This document shows, piece after piece, positions 9,151 through 20,084 of a DNA stretch of 33,518 bases. The notes beneath the pieces are model-generated. The model made no database searches. It was not told where the DNA came from and worked only from the letters and a program-made list of their open reading frames with translations. Made by a program: the position numbers and the translations under genes. The DNA is taken from assembly GCA_003833135.1 (NCBI GenBank), contig QZLH01000532.1, positions 46,232 through 79,749 of the forward strand. Direction: 5' to 3'. The first letter of the stretch is position 1, and every line of letters starts with the position of its first letter. Source of the stretch: Oehlia diaphana. Taxonomy: Eukaryota; Glomeromycota; Glomeromycetes; Glomerales; Glomeraceae.

Positions 9151-10929
9151 TTAATCTTTAGAATAATTATGTTTGCCTTCAATATCAGAATTTGAATTGC
9201 TAACATAATCATTATTCTTTCGTGATTCTTTTCTACCATAATCTCCATCTAGTTCACTATCACTAGTATCATTCCTTCTCCTCCTCCTCCTATTTTTGTG
9301 ATAGTCACTTTCTTCTGACGACGATCTGATCTTACGAACCCTATCAGCTTCAAAACGAGAATTATTACGTTCTTCAATACGTCTGTGTGATAATTTATCA
9401 TGTGAAGGAGATCTATCATCTTCATTGTATCGATGATGTCTTGATGATAAACCTGTATCTTCATTATAATTATTTCGTGGGGAATAATCCCAAGCATCAT
9501 TACGTTTTTCTGAACTAGAAATATTACGCCTCGTCTCATATTCATTTCGATAACGGGAACGAACATTTTCTTCTTTGTAGTGTGTATATGAAGGTGGCGA
9601 AACACTACGCAAAGAAGATTTCCTCTCTGAATGTTTAGAGATTTCTTTTGGGCTCCTTTGTCTTCGTCGCGGAGGAGATAAGCTATCATTTCGATATCTT
9701 CGAAAGGAAGCGATATCTCGATTTCTTCTTGGAATTGGTGATAAGCTTCCGTCACGATATCTCCTAGAAGAAGGAATACTACTATCTCGATTTCTCCTAC
9801 GTGTAAAGGATCCTTCACGTCGTCTTGGAGATCTGGGCATTCTATGATCTTTTTGATTATAATCTCTGTCAGAATAATCATCTTTTTTTCTTCTTGAAAT
9901 ATTTTCGTTTGTATCACTATCTTCCTGTTTGACATGATGCGAAGTATGATACCGTTTGTTGTGATTATCTCGGCTACTATCGCTTTCTGTATTGCCACTT
10001 TCGTTGTCAGTTGCACTATCACTTGAATTTCTTTTTTAAAAAAAGAATTATAAATAATCCGATTTAATAACAAATTTTATTACTCCCTTAATCTAAATTT
10101 AATAAACTTACTTCTTTTCACGTCGATTATGATATTTTTTATCTGTATCCTTTTCCATTGAACGTCTGTCCCTTTCACGATGAATACTGCGTTGATTTTC
10201 ATTTTTATTTCTGTTTGTCTCCCATTTTTTTTCTCGTTCTCTCAAGTCATGTTCTCGCTCCTCTAATTTTTTCTGACGTTGTTCAATTTCTTTTTCTCGT
10301 TGAGCAATTCGTTCACGCTTCTTTTGTTCCTGTAAGTCACGATCAAAAGCTGCGCCTTCAACATAATCCTTTGAATTAATACCTAAAGCTCTCATCATTT
10401 TTTCATTCTCCGAAAGCTTAGCTTGAGAGAGATGATGAGTCTGATATTCTTGTATACTAATGAAATTTAAAGGATTATTAATTAATGATATCTGATATAA
10501 ATTGACAATTATAAAAAGTATTATAGATAACAAACTTTTTGTTATCCTTAACGATATCAATGGACTTGAGCATTGATTGTCGAAACGCATCAATTTCTCC
10601 TTCGATTTCTTTTTCAGATCTCCTGTGAGAATTATTTAATGATTTAACAGCAATTTATCAAAATACTAAAAAATATCAGCTAATATTTACCCAGCTTCCT
10701 CAAGTTTCTGTTGAAGAGATATACATTTTAACTCAACCTGTCTCTTTTTTTCATGATCCAGTATTTCTTGATTAGGTTTACGATTAGCAAGTGCAGAAGA
10801 ATTTGCTTTAGCTTCATCTAAAGATTCAATTTGAATATCTTTGCGAGGTCTGATAAAAGAGAGGTTACGAACTACATAACCATTTGTTCCGGATCCACGA
10901 GGTGTAGAAAGACCTACGTTACCGTACAT
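9151..10929 (-). CDS. CWC21: CWC21/SRRM2-like spliceosome protein
   Basis: Four exons read on the minus strand: 10929-10691, 10622-10553, 10440-10112 and 10030-9151. They join in phase to about 505 residues. The N-terminus MYGNVGLSTPRGSGTNGYV is the signature of the cwf21 domain, which docks on Prp8/Snu114 in the activated spliceosome. It continues through ILDHEKKRQVELK, SEKEIEGEIDAFR and THHLSQAK...MMRALGI (roughly residues 1-130). A Lys/Glu/Arg-rich coiled-coil-like stretch follows (REKEIEQRQKKLEEREHDL). The long C-terminus has many Arg/Ser dipeptides and SPRR/SPPRR elements, as in SRRM2/SRm300, so it is longer than yeast Cwc21. Exon joins rest on GT..AG sites and on continuity with the family; intron 2 was placed by phase. 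Nuclear location is expected. Confidence 0.9.
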
Positions 10930-11296
10930 GTTTGCCGTTTATGTTAAATTTTAAAGATTGAAAGTAGTTCAGTAGTTTCACTCAGGCAATTATTAATCCA
11001 TGTGATCTTGCAGTGTTACAAAACAAAACATATAGCGTCGCCCGAAAAAATGGTAGCCAGATTTACATGCCGGTGTTTTAGAATTATTTGTCACATTGTG
11101 TCACATCCTGGGGACGAAATTAAAAATCTAATTGTCACCCATAACTTGTCACTTCCTAATATTATATAAAACCCGACCGCTACAACCTACTTCCGTGGAA
11201 ATTCCTAAATTACAAGCAAATTTGCACACTAAAAATAACGACAACCCGATAAGAATTTAGACAAAAAATTTGTCAATTTATTCTTTAAAATATCCT
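10930..11296. promoter_or_regulatory. Intergenic region upstream of the CWC21-like gene
   Basis: This 367-bp gap separates two minus-strand genes and must hold the CWC21-like promoter and the 3' processing signals of the U1A/U2B''-family gene. A GC-richer patch reads CGTCGCCCGAAAAAATGG near 11036-11053. No further motif is assignable. Confidence 0.35.
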
Positions 11297-12479
11297 TTAT
11301 TTTTTTGCGTATGTGATCTTGAGTTTGTGATCTGGCGCTATAGGATAGTTAGATAAAGCCTCTTTGGCAATCATGGCTTGTGGTTCAGTGTCATATTCAA
11401 CAAACGCTATACCCTTCGCTGGATGGATCGAGCGAACTTCTTTAAAGCCAGAATACCTACAATTATTTGACGTGTTTTAGATTAATAATTGAGAAATAAC
11501 AATACAAACGAACGAAAGAAATTGAATAACATACTGTCCAAAAAATGTGGTTAGAACAGCTCCTGTTATATCGTTTGGCAAGTTTTGCAAGAAGAGAATA
11601 TTGTTTGGAGGAAGATATTCGTCCGGGATGTTGCCGACTGCTGGTACTTGATGTCCAAAATGATACATCGATGCTATTAAAATATGTTTCACTATTAAAA
11701 ATGAATTCTTTAAGGTGATATGAAGATGAATTATATAATACCTCCAGGAATAGTTGATGTTCCAGGCTGAAATGAAGCCGCGTTATTTGCTTTAAATTTC
11801 TTTGTTGGAGGTTCTTTGGCGCGTTTCTCTAATTGAACGAACATATTAATTATTCATTAAAAACATTAATCTAAATTTCTGAATCCAAGTACCTTTGGTC
11901 TCTAATCTTTGGCGTTTATGTTCTTCAATAGTTCCATCGATAATAGCGGTAGCATCCGATTTTGTTTTCGCGTATTGGATGACCTAAAAAAGACAAATAG
12001 ATCTAAATTTCCAAAGTTCTAATAATAAATAGAATAAATTATCGAATCAGTTACCATTGGCTTTCCCTGTAAAGCGAATCCTTGAACTCCTTTGATTGCA
12101 TTTGCGGCACTTTCTTGTTCTTTAAATACAACAAACGCTTGTCCACGCATTCTAAAGTTATTATGCGCAACTATATCCAAGATTTCACCATACTGTTCGA
12201 AAATGGTTGATAAAGCCTTCTTCAGAGCTAATAATAAATAGGTTAAAAGTCTATAACTTTCTGTATATTTAACAAATATTTAATACCTGGTAACTTTATT
12301 TTCTCATTAAGATTATTAATATAAATTGTGTTGTTTGGTGTTGTGCATGGCGGCTGTTTTGGCGCTGGTGGTGGTAAAACAGGTGTGGGAACGTTAGGTA
12401 TACCTGGTTGCGGAATATTGAATGCAGCCGGCGGTACATATATTGAAGGGTTCGCTCCTGCTGTAGGTGGTGCAGACAT
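11297..12479 (-). CDS. SNRPA: U1A/U2B''-family snRNP protein, two RRMs
   Basis: Six exons on the minus strand (12479-12287, 12227-12055, 11983-11893, 11828-11742, 11673-11535, 11456-11297) join in phase to 280 residues, close to human U1A (282). A Pro-rich leader of about 48 residues precedes RRM1, with RNP2 TIYINNLNEKIK near residues 51-62 and RNP1 RGQAFVVF near 92-99, then KPMVIQYAKTKSDA. A Lys-rich linker (KRAKEPPTKKFK) leads to RRM2, with ILFLQNLPNDI, GFKEVR, KGIAFVEY and the terminal KITYAKK. The protein binds an snRNA stem-loop in the U1 or U2 particle. Sequence alone does not separate U1A from U2B''; many fungi have a single protein for both roles. The short linker is more U2B''-like. 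Confidence 0.92.
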
Positions 12480-12628
12480 TGCTAGTAGAAAAACTTTATA
12501 GTTTACATATATAGGGTAATGTTGAATTATTTGCTGTTATATATTACGTAAAAATTGATCAGTTTGCAGTGTTACACGCAATCTCACTAATATATTATTT
12601 CCAATTGATTTAGTCTAATTTAATATTT
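12480..12628. promoter_or_regulatory. Compact divergent promoter, U1A/U2B'' and FDXR
   Basis: Only 149 bp separate the start codons of two genes transcribed away from each other, so both promoters and both 5' leaders share this space. It is AT-rich (TATATAGG, TATATTACG), and no CACGTG motif is present. Confidence 0.6.
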
Positions 12629-14393
12629 ATGTCCATTATGTTAAGACGATCGAAACACCTTTTCAAAACGTACTCTTTTCTACCGTTTAAATTATGGAGT
12701 TTTCCGATTTTGCAAGACACGTTATCTCATGTGAATAAGAAAAAATATTCTACTTTTAATACGAGTTCTTCACCCTTTCATTTAGCTGTTATTGGAAGTG
12801 GACCGGCGGGCTTTTACACGGCCTATCGCGTGCTAAAAGAGCATCCAAATACGTTAGTAGATATGTATGAAGCTCTTCCTATTCCATTTGGGCTGGTTCG
12901 GTACGGTGTAGCTCCAGATCATCCGGAAGTTAAGGTATTTATTGTACTTAAAAGTAATTCAAAGACAAATATCTATAGGTAACCTCTATTCAATAGAACG
13001 TTCAAAATAGGTTTGAAGAAGTTGCAAAAGATTCGCGTTTTACTTTCATCGGTAATGTTAAGTATGGTGAAGACCTCACGTTGAAAGATCTAAAATTACA
13101 GTATGATGCAATTGTGTTTTCATATGGAGCGGGCCAAGAAAAAACTCTTGGTATTAGAAATGAGAATGAACCTATTAAGAATATTTTTTCTGCACGAGCT
13201 TTTGTTGGTTGGTATAACGGTCTACCACAATATCGAGATTTAGAACCTGATTTAACTTGCTCCGATACTGCTGTAGTTATTGGACAAGGCAATGTGGCAT
13301 TAGATGTTAGTAGAATATTATTGACGGATATTGTAGAATTGAGCAAAACTGATATAACAGAATACGCTCTGGAAACACTCAAAAATAGCCAAATAAGAAA
13401 TGTTATTATTATAGGAAGAAGAGGACCTCTACAGGTTTGGTATTTTGAAGATGATCACAGAATAAGTCGAATTAATATTTGATTTTCACCTTTACCGCCT
13501 TTATTCATATTCATTCATAAAGTATAGGTTTCTTTTACTGCCAAAGAACTTCGTGAAATGATGAATTTACCAAATACGAAATTTTATACAGATTTTAAAT
13601 TGATAAAAAATGAACTTTCTACGAATGTTGATATAATTTCGAAAGATCGTCCTTTGAAACGATTAATGCAAATATTAGAGAAAGGAATGGAGAATACTAG
13701 TGGTTATAAATCATGGTCACTCAAATTTTTAAGAAGTCCTGATGAATTCATCGCGCATGTAAATGACGATCCTTCCCGACCAAAATATGTACGTGCAGTT
13801 AGATTCCATATCAATAGATTAGAAGGTCCATTAGAAAATCGCATTGCTGTTCCAACTGGAGAAATGGAAGAATTAGAAACAGGTCTTGTCCTTAAAAGTG
13901 TAGGATATAAGAGTATACCCCTAGAAGGTTTATCTTTTGACGAAAATAAAGGTATTGTCCCTAATCATAAAGGGAAAATATTGGACAATGATAATAATGA
14001 GGTATACTTGAATTTATTAAAATATGTTTTTCAATGTCGTTCAAATGATGATTATTACTTCATTTATGATTAAAGCAACCGGGTTTGTATGTCGCTGGAT
14101 GGTTAAAACGTGGTCCCCAGGGTGTTATAGCAACAACAATGTATGACGCGTATGAGACAGCAGAAGTTATTGTATCAGATATTAAGCAGGATAAGCCAAT
14201 GCTTTCAAACGATACCTTTAAATATGGATCGAAGGTTATAATTCCGATTCTTCATCAACGTGGCATAAGAACTGTTTCATATAAGGATTGGAAAAAAATA
14301 GAAGAAAAAGAGAATGAGGCAGGAAGAGCAAAACATAAACCAAGAGAAAAATTTGGAAGAGTTGAAGATGCAATGCAAGTTTTAGACACATGA
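12629..14393 (+). CDS. FDXR: Adrenodoxin/ferredoxin-NADP+ reductase, mitochondrial
   Basis: Four exons (12629-12934, 12997-13434, 13528-14001, 14076-14393) join in phase to 511 residues; mammalian FDXR has about 490. The first 47 or so residues are rich in Arg, Lys, Ser and hydrophobics without acidic runs, as in a mitochondrial presequence. The FAD-binding motif AVIGSGPAGFYTA lies near residues 53-65, then PIPFGLVRYGVAPDHPEVK. The NADP-binding VVIGQGNVALDVSR is near 195-208, followed by IIIGRRGPLQ. The conserved C-terminal flavin-site motif GLYVAGWLKRGPQGVIATTM is present. It passes electrons from NADPH to mitochondrial ferredoxin for Fe-S cluster and heme A synthesis (yeast Arh1). All key motifs are intact. 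The start is the first ATG; a second Met three codons on could also serve. Confidence 0.95.
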
Positions 14394-15472
14394 GACATTA
14401 AGTCACTGTTTCATTGTTTATATTGTTTATAAATTAGGTAATTTTACACCTAATCAGTAATACAAGCCGTTTTGAGCATCTTTTTAAGCCAATAATTTAT
14501 TAGACAAAAATATTATACATTCGATTTTTTTATAATGAAATTGATATATAATAATATGGTAACAACTTGTATAATAAATTTGCCACGAGTTATTAATCTA
14601 AACGGCTAATCACTAAAACGAGGATCATAAAATCTAACAGATTTTTTGATCGTCTAATTCCTAGTTTCGACGTAAGTATAGGAATAAAAGGAATAAACGG
14701 CCATAAACAAATTTGAAAAGTACTCTCATACTATGTTAATGCCAAACTATTAAAACAAATTATCAACCTTTAGATTATGATAATGATATAATACGAATTC
14801 TTATGGATAAAGCGTATTAAACGCGAAATTTCTAACACTTGAATTAAGCAGTATAGAATCAATTACTATACCAGTAACGCGCCCTGACGTAGACGCGCAT
14901 TCCAAAGCGCGTTACCATGGTGATGTTAAGTTACCTAATTTAATGATCAACAAATTTGATTTATACTTGTACTACATTACTATACCTAAATTTTTGGAAA
15001 TTCTGGTGCTGTAGTCAATTAATTCAATTAATCCTAAAAATAAGTGAATTCTCCAATTAAAGAATCTTGATGCTTATAATGTTAAATTTGAAGGAAATTA
15101 GCAAATACTGGTCCAATTCTGATAAGAGTCATTGAAATATCAAGAAATATCGTTTCATACCTAATAATAAAATATAAAAAGAAATTTCGTATTCTAAATC
15201 TCGACAATTCTTTGCCTGATTTCACGTGAAAAATTAGAACATTTTAACTTTCAGATGCTGATATGAGAGTCTTTTCCGGTCGTGAGCTGTAAATTTTTAG
15301 TGTCAACGAATGGAATAAATCCGGACTTGATGCAAAAACAATCATAAAAGTTAGAAAAACAATCCGTAAGACAGAGAATTAATTATAAGTCATTAAATAA
15401 AGTTATTGATAATTTGTGATCTGCATATTATTAAGCGAGTGCATATAAAAAGTATTTTTACTTCAGTTGAAT
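14394..15472. other. Intergenic region with no recognisable gene
   Basis: About 1.08 kb between FDXR and CENP-H. I see no coding region. Its one striking feature is the GC-rich dyad at 14874-14915. A TTCACGTGAA palindrome lies at 15221-15230, about 240 bp before the CENP-H start. Confidence 0.6.
14874..14915. promoter_or_regulatory. GC-rich dyad GTAACGCGC...GCGCGTTAC
   Basis: GTAACGCGC (14874-14882) is repeated inverted and without mismatch at 14907-14915. ACGTAGACGCGCA lies in the 24-bp spacer, giving three GCGC cores in 42 bp of otherwise AT-rich DNA. It could be a protein-binding dyad (ACGCG is the core of MBF-type cell-cycle sites in fungi) or a stem in a transcript. Function is inferred only. 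Confidence 0.4.
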
Positions 15473-16393
15473 ATGTCTTTGGAAGCTATTATTGAATCTG
15501 CTAATTTACTGTTACAAACTACTTTGAATGCAAATATTGGCTTCGCAGAAATATCTACAAACAAAGAAAATTTTATTTTCACTTGCAAAGAGGAGGAAAT
15601 ATTAAAATTAGCAACGCGTTTGGAACTATTAAAGAAACAAATACGCGTTTTACAACATACTTTACAAAGAAAAAGATGTTTAGAACATTTCGAGTCCTCG
15701 GATCTTGATGGAGAAAGCGTAGAAACTTCTTTGGAAGAACGAAATAAAGAGAAAAAAATGGTGTACGCGGCTTTAAATACAAAAAATCGAGTTAAAGATA
15801 AAGCTGCAGAAAAGTAATTTACTGTTCTTTATTCTTTTATTCTTTAAATACTCGACTATAAATAACAATAATTGTATCTTCAGTACTGAAATAGGGCGAG
15901 TCATAATGACTTCTCTTTTTTCCGAAGGAAACAAGACATCTTATGAAAGTTGTCTCAATGAGATGATAAATCATCGTGATATCCTCGTATCTGGATTCCT
16001 GAAATCACATCAAAAGCTTCTTGGTATACAATATGAGTTGACAAATCTTAAAAAAGATGTTATTGGTTTGTTTTTTTTTCTTTATTAATAGAAACTATTA
16101 TTTTTTATAATATTGATTTATTTCCCCTATTTCATTTAGTTCGGCATATAGAAAATAGAATATTGATGAGGCAAATCAATGAAATTACTTCTAAACCAAT
16201 GACAAAATATTATGAGAGTTCAGGAAATAATCAAGCTGAAATTTTACAACTAAAAATAAATTTGACGAATGCAAGATCAAAGAGAGAAATTGTCCGAAAT
16301 GTTTTACAGGGATTAATTCTTGAAAGTGGAGTGGAATGGGCGGACGATGAACATTTATTGAAGCTAATGCTTGTTATTGGAGAAGAAATTTGA
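15473..16393 (+). CDS. CENPH: CENP-H-like inner kinetochore protein
   Basis: Three exons (15473-15813, 15884-16065, 16140-16393) join in phase to 258 residues; human CENP-H has 247. The protein is almost entirely predicted helix and coiled coil: KEEEILKLATRLELLKKQIRV near residues 42-62, the KSHQKLLGIQYELTNLKKD region, and a final helical pair. The best family mark is the C-terminal LQGLILESGVEWADDEHLL near residues 230-248, which matches the conserved end of the CENP-H family. CENP-H is part of the CCAN, bridging centromeric chromatin and the outer kinetochore (Fta3 in fission yeast, Mcm16 in budding yeast). The start is the ATG at 15473. The acceptor of exon 2 was chosen by phase; AAATAG at 15889-15894 is an alternative. 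Coiled-coil proteins are easily misassigned, hence moderate confidence. Confidence 0.75.
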
Positions 16394-16622
16394 AATTAAA
16401 CAATAGATATAAATTTCACAATTCTTTCGAAGAATACAAAGTCCTCGATAACATAAATTGTTGGAATATTATTTCGTGATTTGTCGTAAATATTTTTGTT
16501 GAGCTATTACATAAATTCTATTTTCATTGGTCATGATAATCAATCATGAGTAATAAATGATCTACAGTTTGTTCAGATATTCGCGACATTTTTTTTCTGA
16601 GGAAAAATTATTTATTTAAATC
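16394..16622. promoter_or_regulatory. Intergenic region upstream of POLG
   Basis: The 229-bp gap between the same-strand CENP-H and POLG genes holds the CENP-H 3' end and the POLG promoter. It is AT-rich and I see no distinctive motif. Confidence 0.3.
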
Positions 16623-19600
16623 ATGAAAGCTTTGTCAGCTTTGTCTAATTTAGCAATAACGACGCGTCATTCCGCAATAATAACCTGCCAAAAATCCTTA
16701 GCTTCACTATATACTTTTAAAAAGAGGTTAATATGTACAAGTTCGATAACTGAAGAAATTCAAAAACATCAAAGTAAGAACTTGTTTTCGAAATGATATA
16801 TAATGCTTCCTATTATTTTATAATTTATTTTATAACAATTTGTAGAAAGAATTAATGAAGTTGGAGTAGAAATGCTACCAGATTGGCTTCACAATAAAGT
16901 TTTCCCTCAATCTTGTCAACATCCTGATCAAAATAAAGTTACTATTGCGAAGGAACATTTGAAACTACAAGGTCTATTTGGAAAGGAAACGGAAAAAGTT
17001 CCTGATGTTCCTGAATTCAAAATACCAAATTTGTGCGGAGATTCTATTGCAGAACACTTTTGGAATATTGGAGAAAGTCAAGCAAAGAAATATAGAGAGT
17101 TAGCAGAAAGTTTCGCTGATTCAGACCTTTTAGGCATACCTTTAAAAGAAGATTGGTTAATTGAACCTGGTTGGACCCGTTATGAAAGTGATAAAAACCC
17201 CGAATCAGTAGAGTTTCCGAATGAGCAATTATTATGTTTTGATGTCGAAACGTTATTAAGTAAAAGTGATTATGGCCTTATTGCATGCGCCGCATCTCCA
17301 TCCGCTTGGTATACCTGGATATCCCCGGATTTACTTAAAATTAAAAAGGAGAAAAAAGAATATGATGTAGATAATAATGAGATTAGCAATTTAATACCTA
17401 TGGGGCGAATGATCAAAGACCGAATAATAGTCGGTCATAATATTTCGTTTGATCGTGCAAGAATCAAGGAAGAATATAATTATAACAGATCTAATAATAA
17501 ATTTATAGATACACTGGCTTTACACGTTGCCATTAGTGGATTATGTGCACGACAGCGTTCAACTTGGATTAAATATGACAAGGCTTTAGAAAAAAGCGAT
17601 ACAAGTTATCTTGATGATAAAAAATATTTTCAGTCAATATACGATGTTAGTTCAACAAACAATCTTTGTAATGTTTACAAATTATATTGCGAAGGCGAAG
17701 TAGACAAATCGATCAGGAAAGAATTTTTTGTTAATGGAACTTTAGAAGATATAATAATCGAAAAAAATTTACGACATTTGATTACCTATTGTGCAAGTGA
17801 TGTTCTAGCAACGTTTCAAGTTTTCAAAAAAGTGTTACCGCGGTTTTTACAAGTATGTCCACATCCTGCATCATTTGCAGGTATGCTAGAAATGGGGAAT
17901 ATGTTTTTAACCACATCCAAAGATTGGGACAAGTATTTACAAACTGCTGAAGAAGTCTATCAAAAACAACGTGACGCAATTGAAACAAGATTGGAACAAC
18001 TCGCTGATAACGCTGTTAAATTAAGTTCTGATTTGATAAAGGATGATCATTGGTTAAAACAATTAGACTGGACATATCCTTCACGTGTGAAAAAACTTCC
18101 AGATCTTCCAATGTGGTATCGTGACATTTATTGTAATAAGAAACGGAAGGTTAAAGTAACTACTAAATCTCTTATTGCGCCTTTATTATTGAGATTAAAA
18201 TGGAATGATTTTCCAATATATTATTCGAGAAAATATGGATGGATGTATAGAGTACCTAAAGACGCTGAGTATCAAACAAATGTGAAAGCATGTGAATTTA
18301 ATGACGAGGTAAAAGATTCTAAAGCTCAACTTAATGAACTTAATGAACTTAATGAGAAACCTTCAAAAAGAAACAAATCGAATACGAAATCAAAGTCATT
18401 AAATAATGATGTAGAACTATTTGCTAATGATAAAGATGGTATATACTATCGTATTCCACATAAAGACGGTGAGGAGGCACGTTGTGGATCACCTCTTGCG
18501 AAACATTATATTACCTCATTTGAAAAAGGTGTTTTAAGTTCCGAACATGAAGTAGCGAAAGATGCCCTTCAGATGAATGCAGCTTGTTCTTATTGGATAA
18601 GTTCTCGAGATAGAATAAGGAGCCAGATGGTCGTATATGATGATCATCCCGAAATTACGGATTTGGGATTTGATAAAACTGATAAGGCAATTGGAATGAT
18701 TATACCACAGACCGTAACAATGGGGACTGTAACTCGTCGTGCTGTCGAAAAAACATGGATGACAGCTAGTAACGTGAAGAAAAATAGGATAGGATCAGAG
18801 CTCAAAGCAATCATTCAAGCTCCTGAGGGGTATAAATTTGTTGGAGCTGATGTTGATTCTGAAGAGTTATGGATAGCAAGTTTGATAGGAGATTCGCAAT
18901 TTGGATTTCATGGTGCAACTGCAATGGGTTGGATGACACTACAAGGCAACAAATCTGCTGGCACAGACCTTCATTCCAGAACCGCAAGTATTTTGAACAT
19001 TTCTCGTTCTGATGCTAAAGTATTCAATTATGGACGAATCTATGGAGCTGGGCTGAAATTTGCGGTTCGATTATTGAAACAATTTAATGAGACAATAAAG
19101 GATTCTGAAGCTTCAGAGCGTGCAACTGCGCTATATTCCCGTACGAAAGGTAAAAAGTATATTAATAAAAACTACACTTTTTGGTATGGCGGTAGTGAAA
19201 GTTATATGTTTAACAGCCTAGAAGAGATTGCGACAAATAGTGATCCTAAAACACCAGTATTAAAATGTGGTATAACTGACGCATTAAAAGAAAATGTTGT
19301 TAATAAAAACTATATGACATCTCGAATAAATTGGGTTGTTCAATCATCTGGGGTTGATTATCTTCATTTACTATTAGTTTCCATGCAATATTTAATGAAA
19401 AAATATAATATAAATGGAAGATTCATGTTATCCGTCCATGACGAAGTTAGGTTCCTTGTTAAAGAAGAAGACAGTCATCGAGCAGCTTTAGCTCTTCAGA
19501 TAAGCAACTTTTGGACTCGTGCTATGTTCAGTTATATGTTGGGAATAAATGATCTACCTCTGGTAAGTAAAATAATGATTGTAGAAAGTTAGTGGTTTAA

Positions 19601-20039
19601 TATTTTAAGGTTTGATGTTTCCTTTTTTTAGTCTATCGCATTCTTTTCAGCGGTTGAAATCGATCATGTTCTGCGTAAAGAAGCTGAAATGAAGTGTAAA
19701 ACAATTTCTTATGATGCCGAAATCAAAGAAGGGAAAAGTTTAACTATCCAGGAACTTATTGAACTTGATATCCAGCTGGATAAAGAAGTCAATAAGGACA
19801 ATGAAGATTATAATACGAAAGAACTTGATAACTCTTCGGAATTATTGACTCCGTATAATAGTAGTAATAGCGAAATAGATTTAACAATTCAAAGTTTATC
19901 AACTGAAGAGGAAGTGGAGACTTTAATGTCTAGGAACTTTACCAAAAATACGAGGTCTTACCAAAATTACAATAGACCGTATCATTTTGAAAATAGTAAA
20001 TTATATAAAAGAAATTTAATTTATGAAGAAGTGACATAG
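16623..20039 (+). CDS. MIP1: Mitochondrial DNA polymerase gamma catalytic subunit
   Basis: Three exons (16623-16773, 16846-19562, 19632-20039) join in phase to 1091 residues. The first 45 or so residues are rich in Ser, Thr, Lys and Arg with almost no acidic residues, a mitochondrial presequence. The 3'-5' exonuclease is intact: Exo I FDVETL near 182, Exo II GHNISFD near 247 and Exo III YCASD near 365. The polymerase is intact: motif A GADVDSEELW near 717, motif B RSDAKVFNYGRIYG near 771 and motif C HDEVRF near 915. After SIAFFSAVEIDHVLRKE there is an acidic tail of about 115 residues, comparable in position to the C-terminal extension of yeast Mip1. A short L-N-E triplet repeat lies in the spacer near 18330-18357. 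It replicates and proofreads the mitochondrial genome. It converges on SMG8 downstream. Confidence 0.97.
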
Positions 20040-20084
20040 TAATGAACATTTATCATCGATATCATCTTCAGTATATTACTATGA

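Noticed and set aside
9249..10073. Long minus-strand open frame overlapping the RS-rich exon of the CWC21-like gene
   Set aside because: It is another frame of the repetitive Arg/Ser codons; the frame joined to the cwf21 domain is the real one.
13002..13382. Minus-strand open frame inside FDXR exon 2
   Set aside because: It is antisense to a highly conserved FAD/NADP protein and has no family resemblance.
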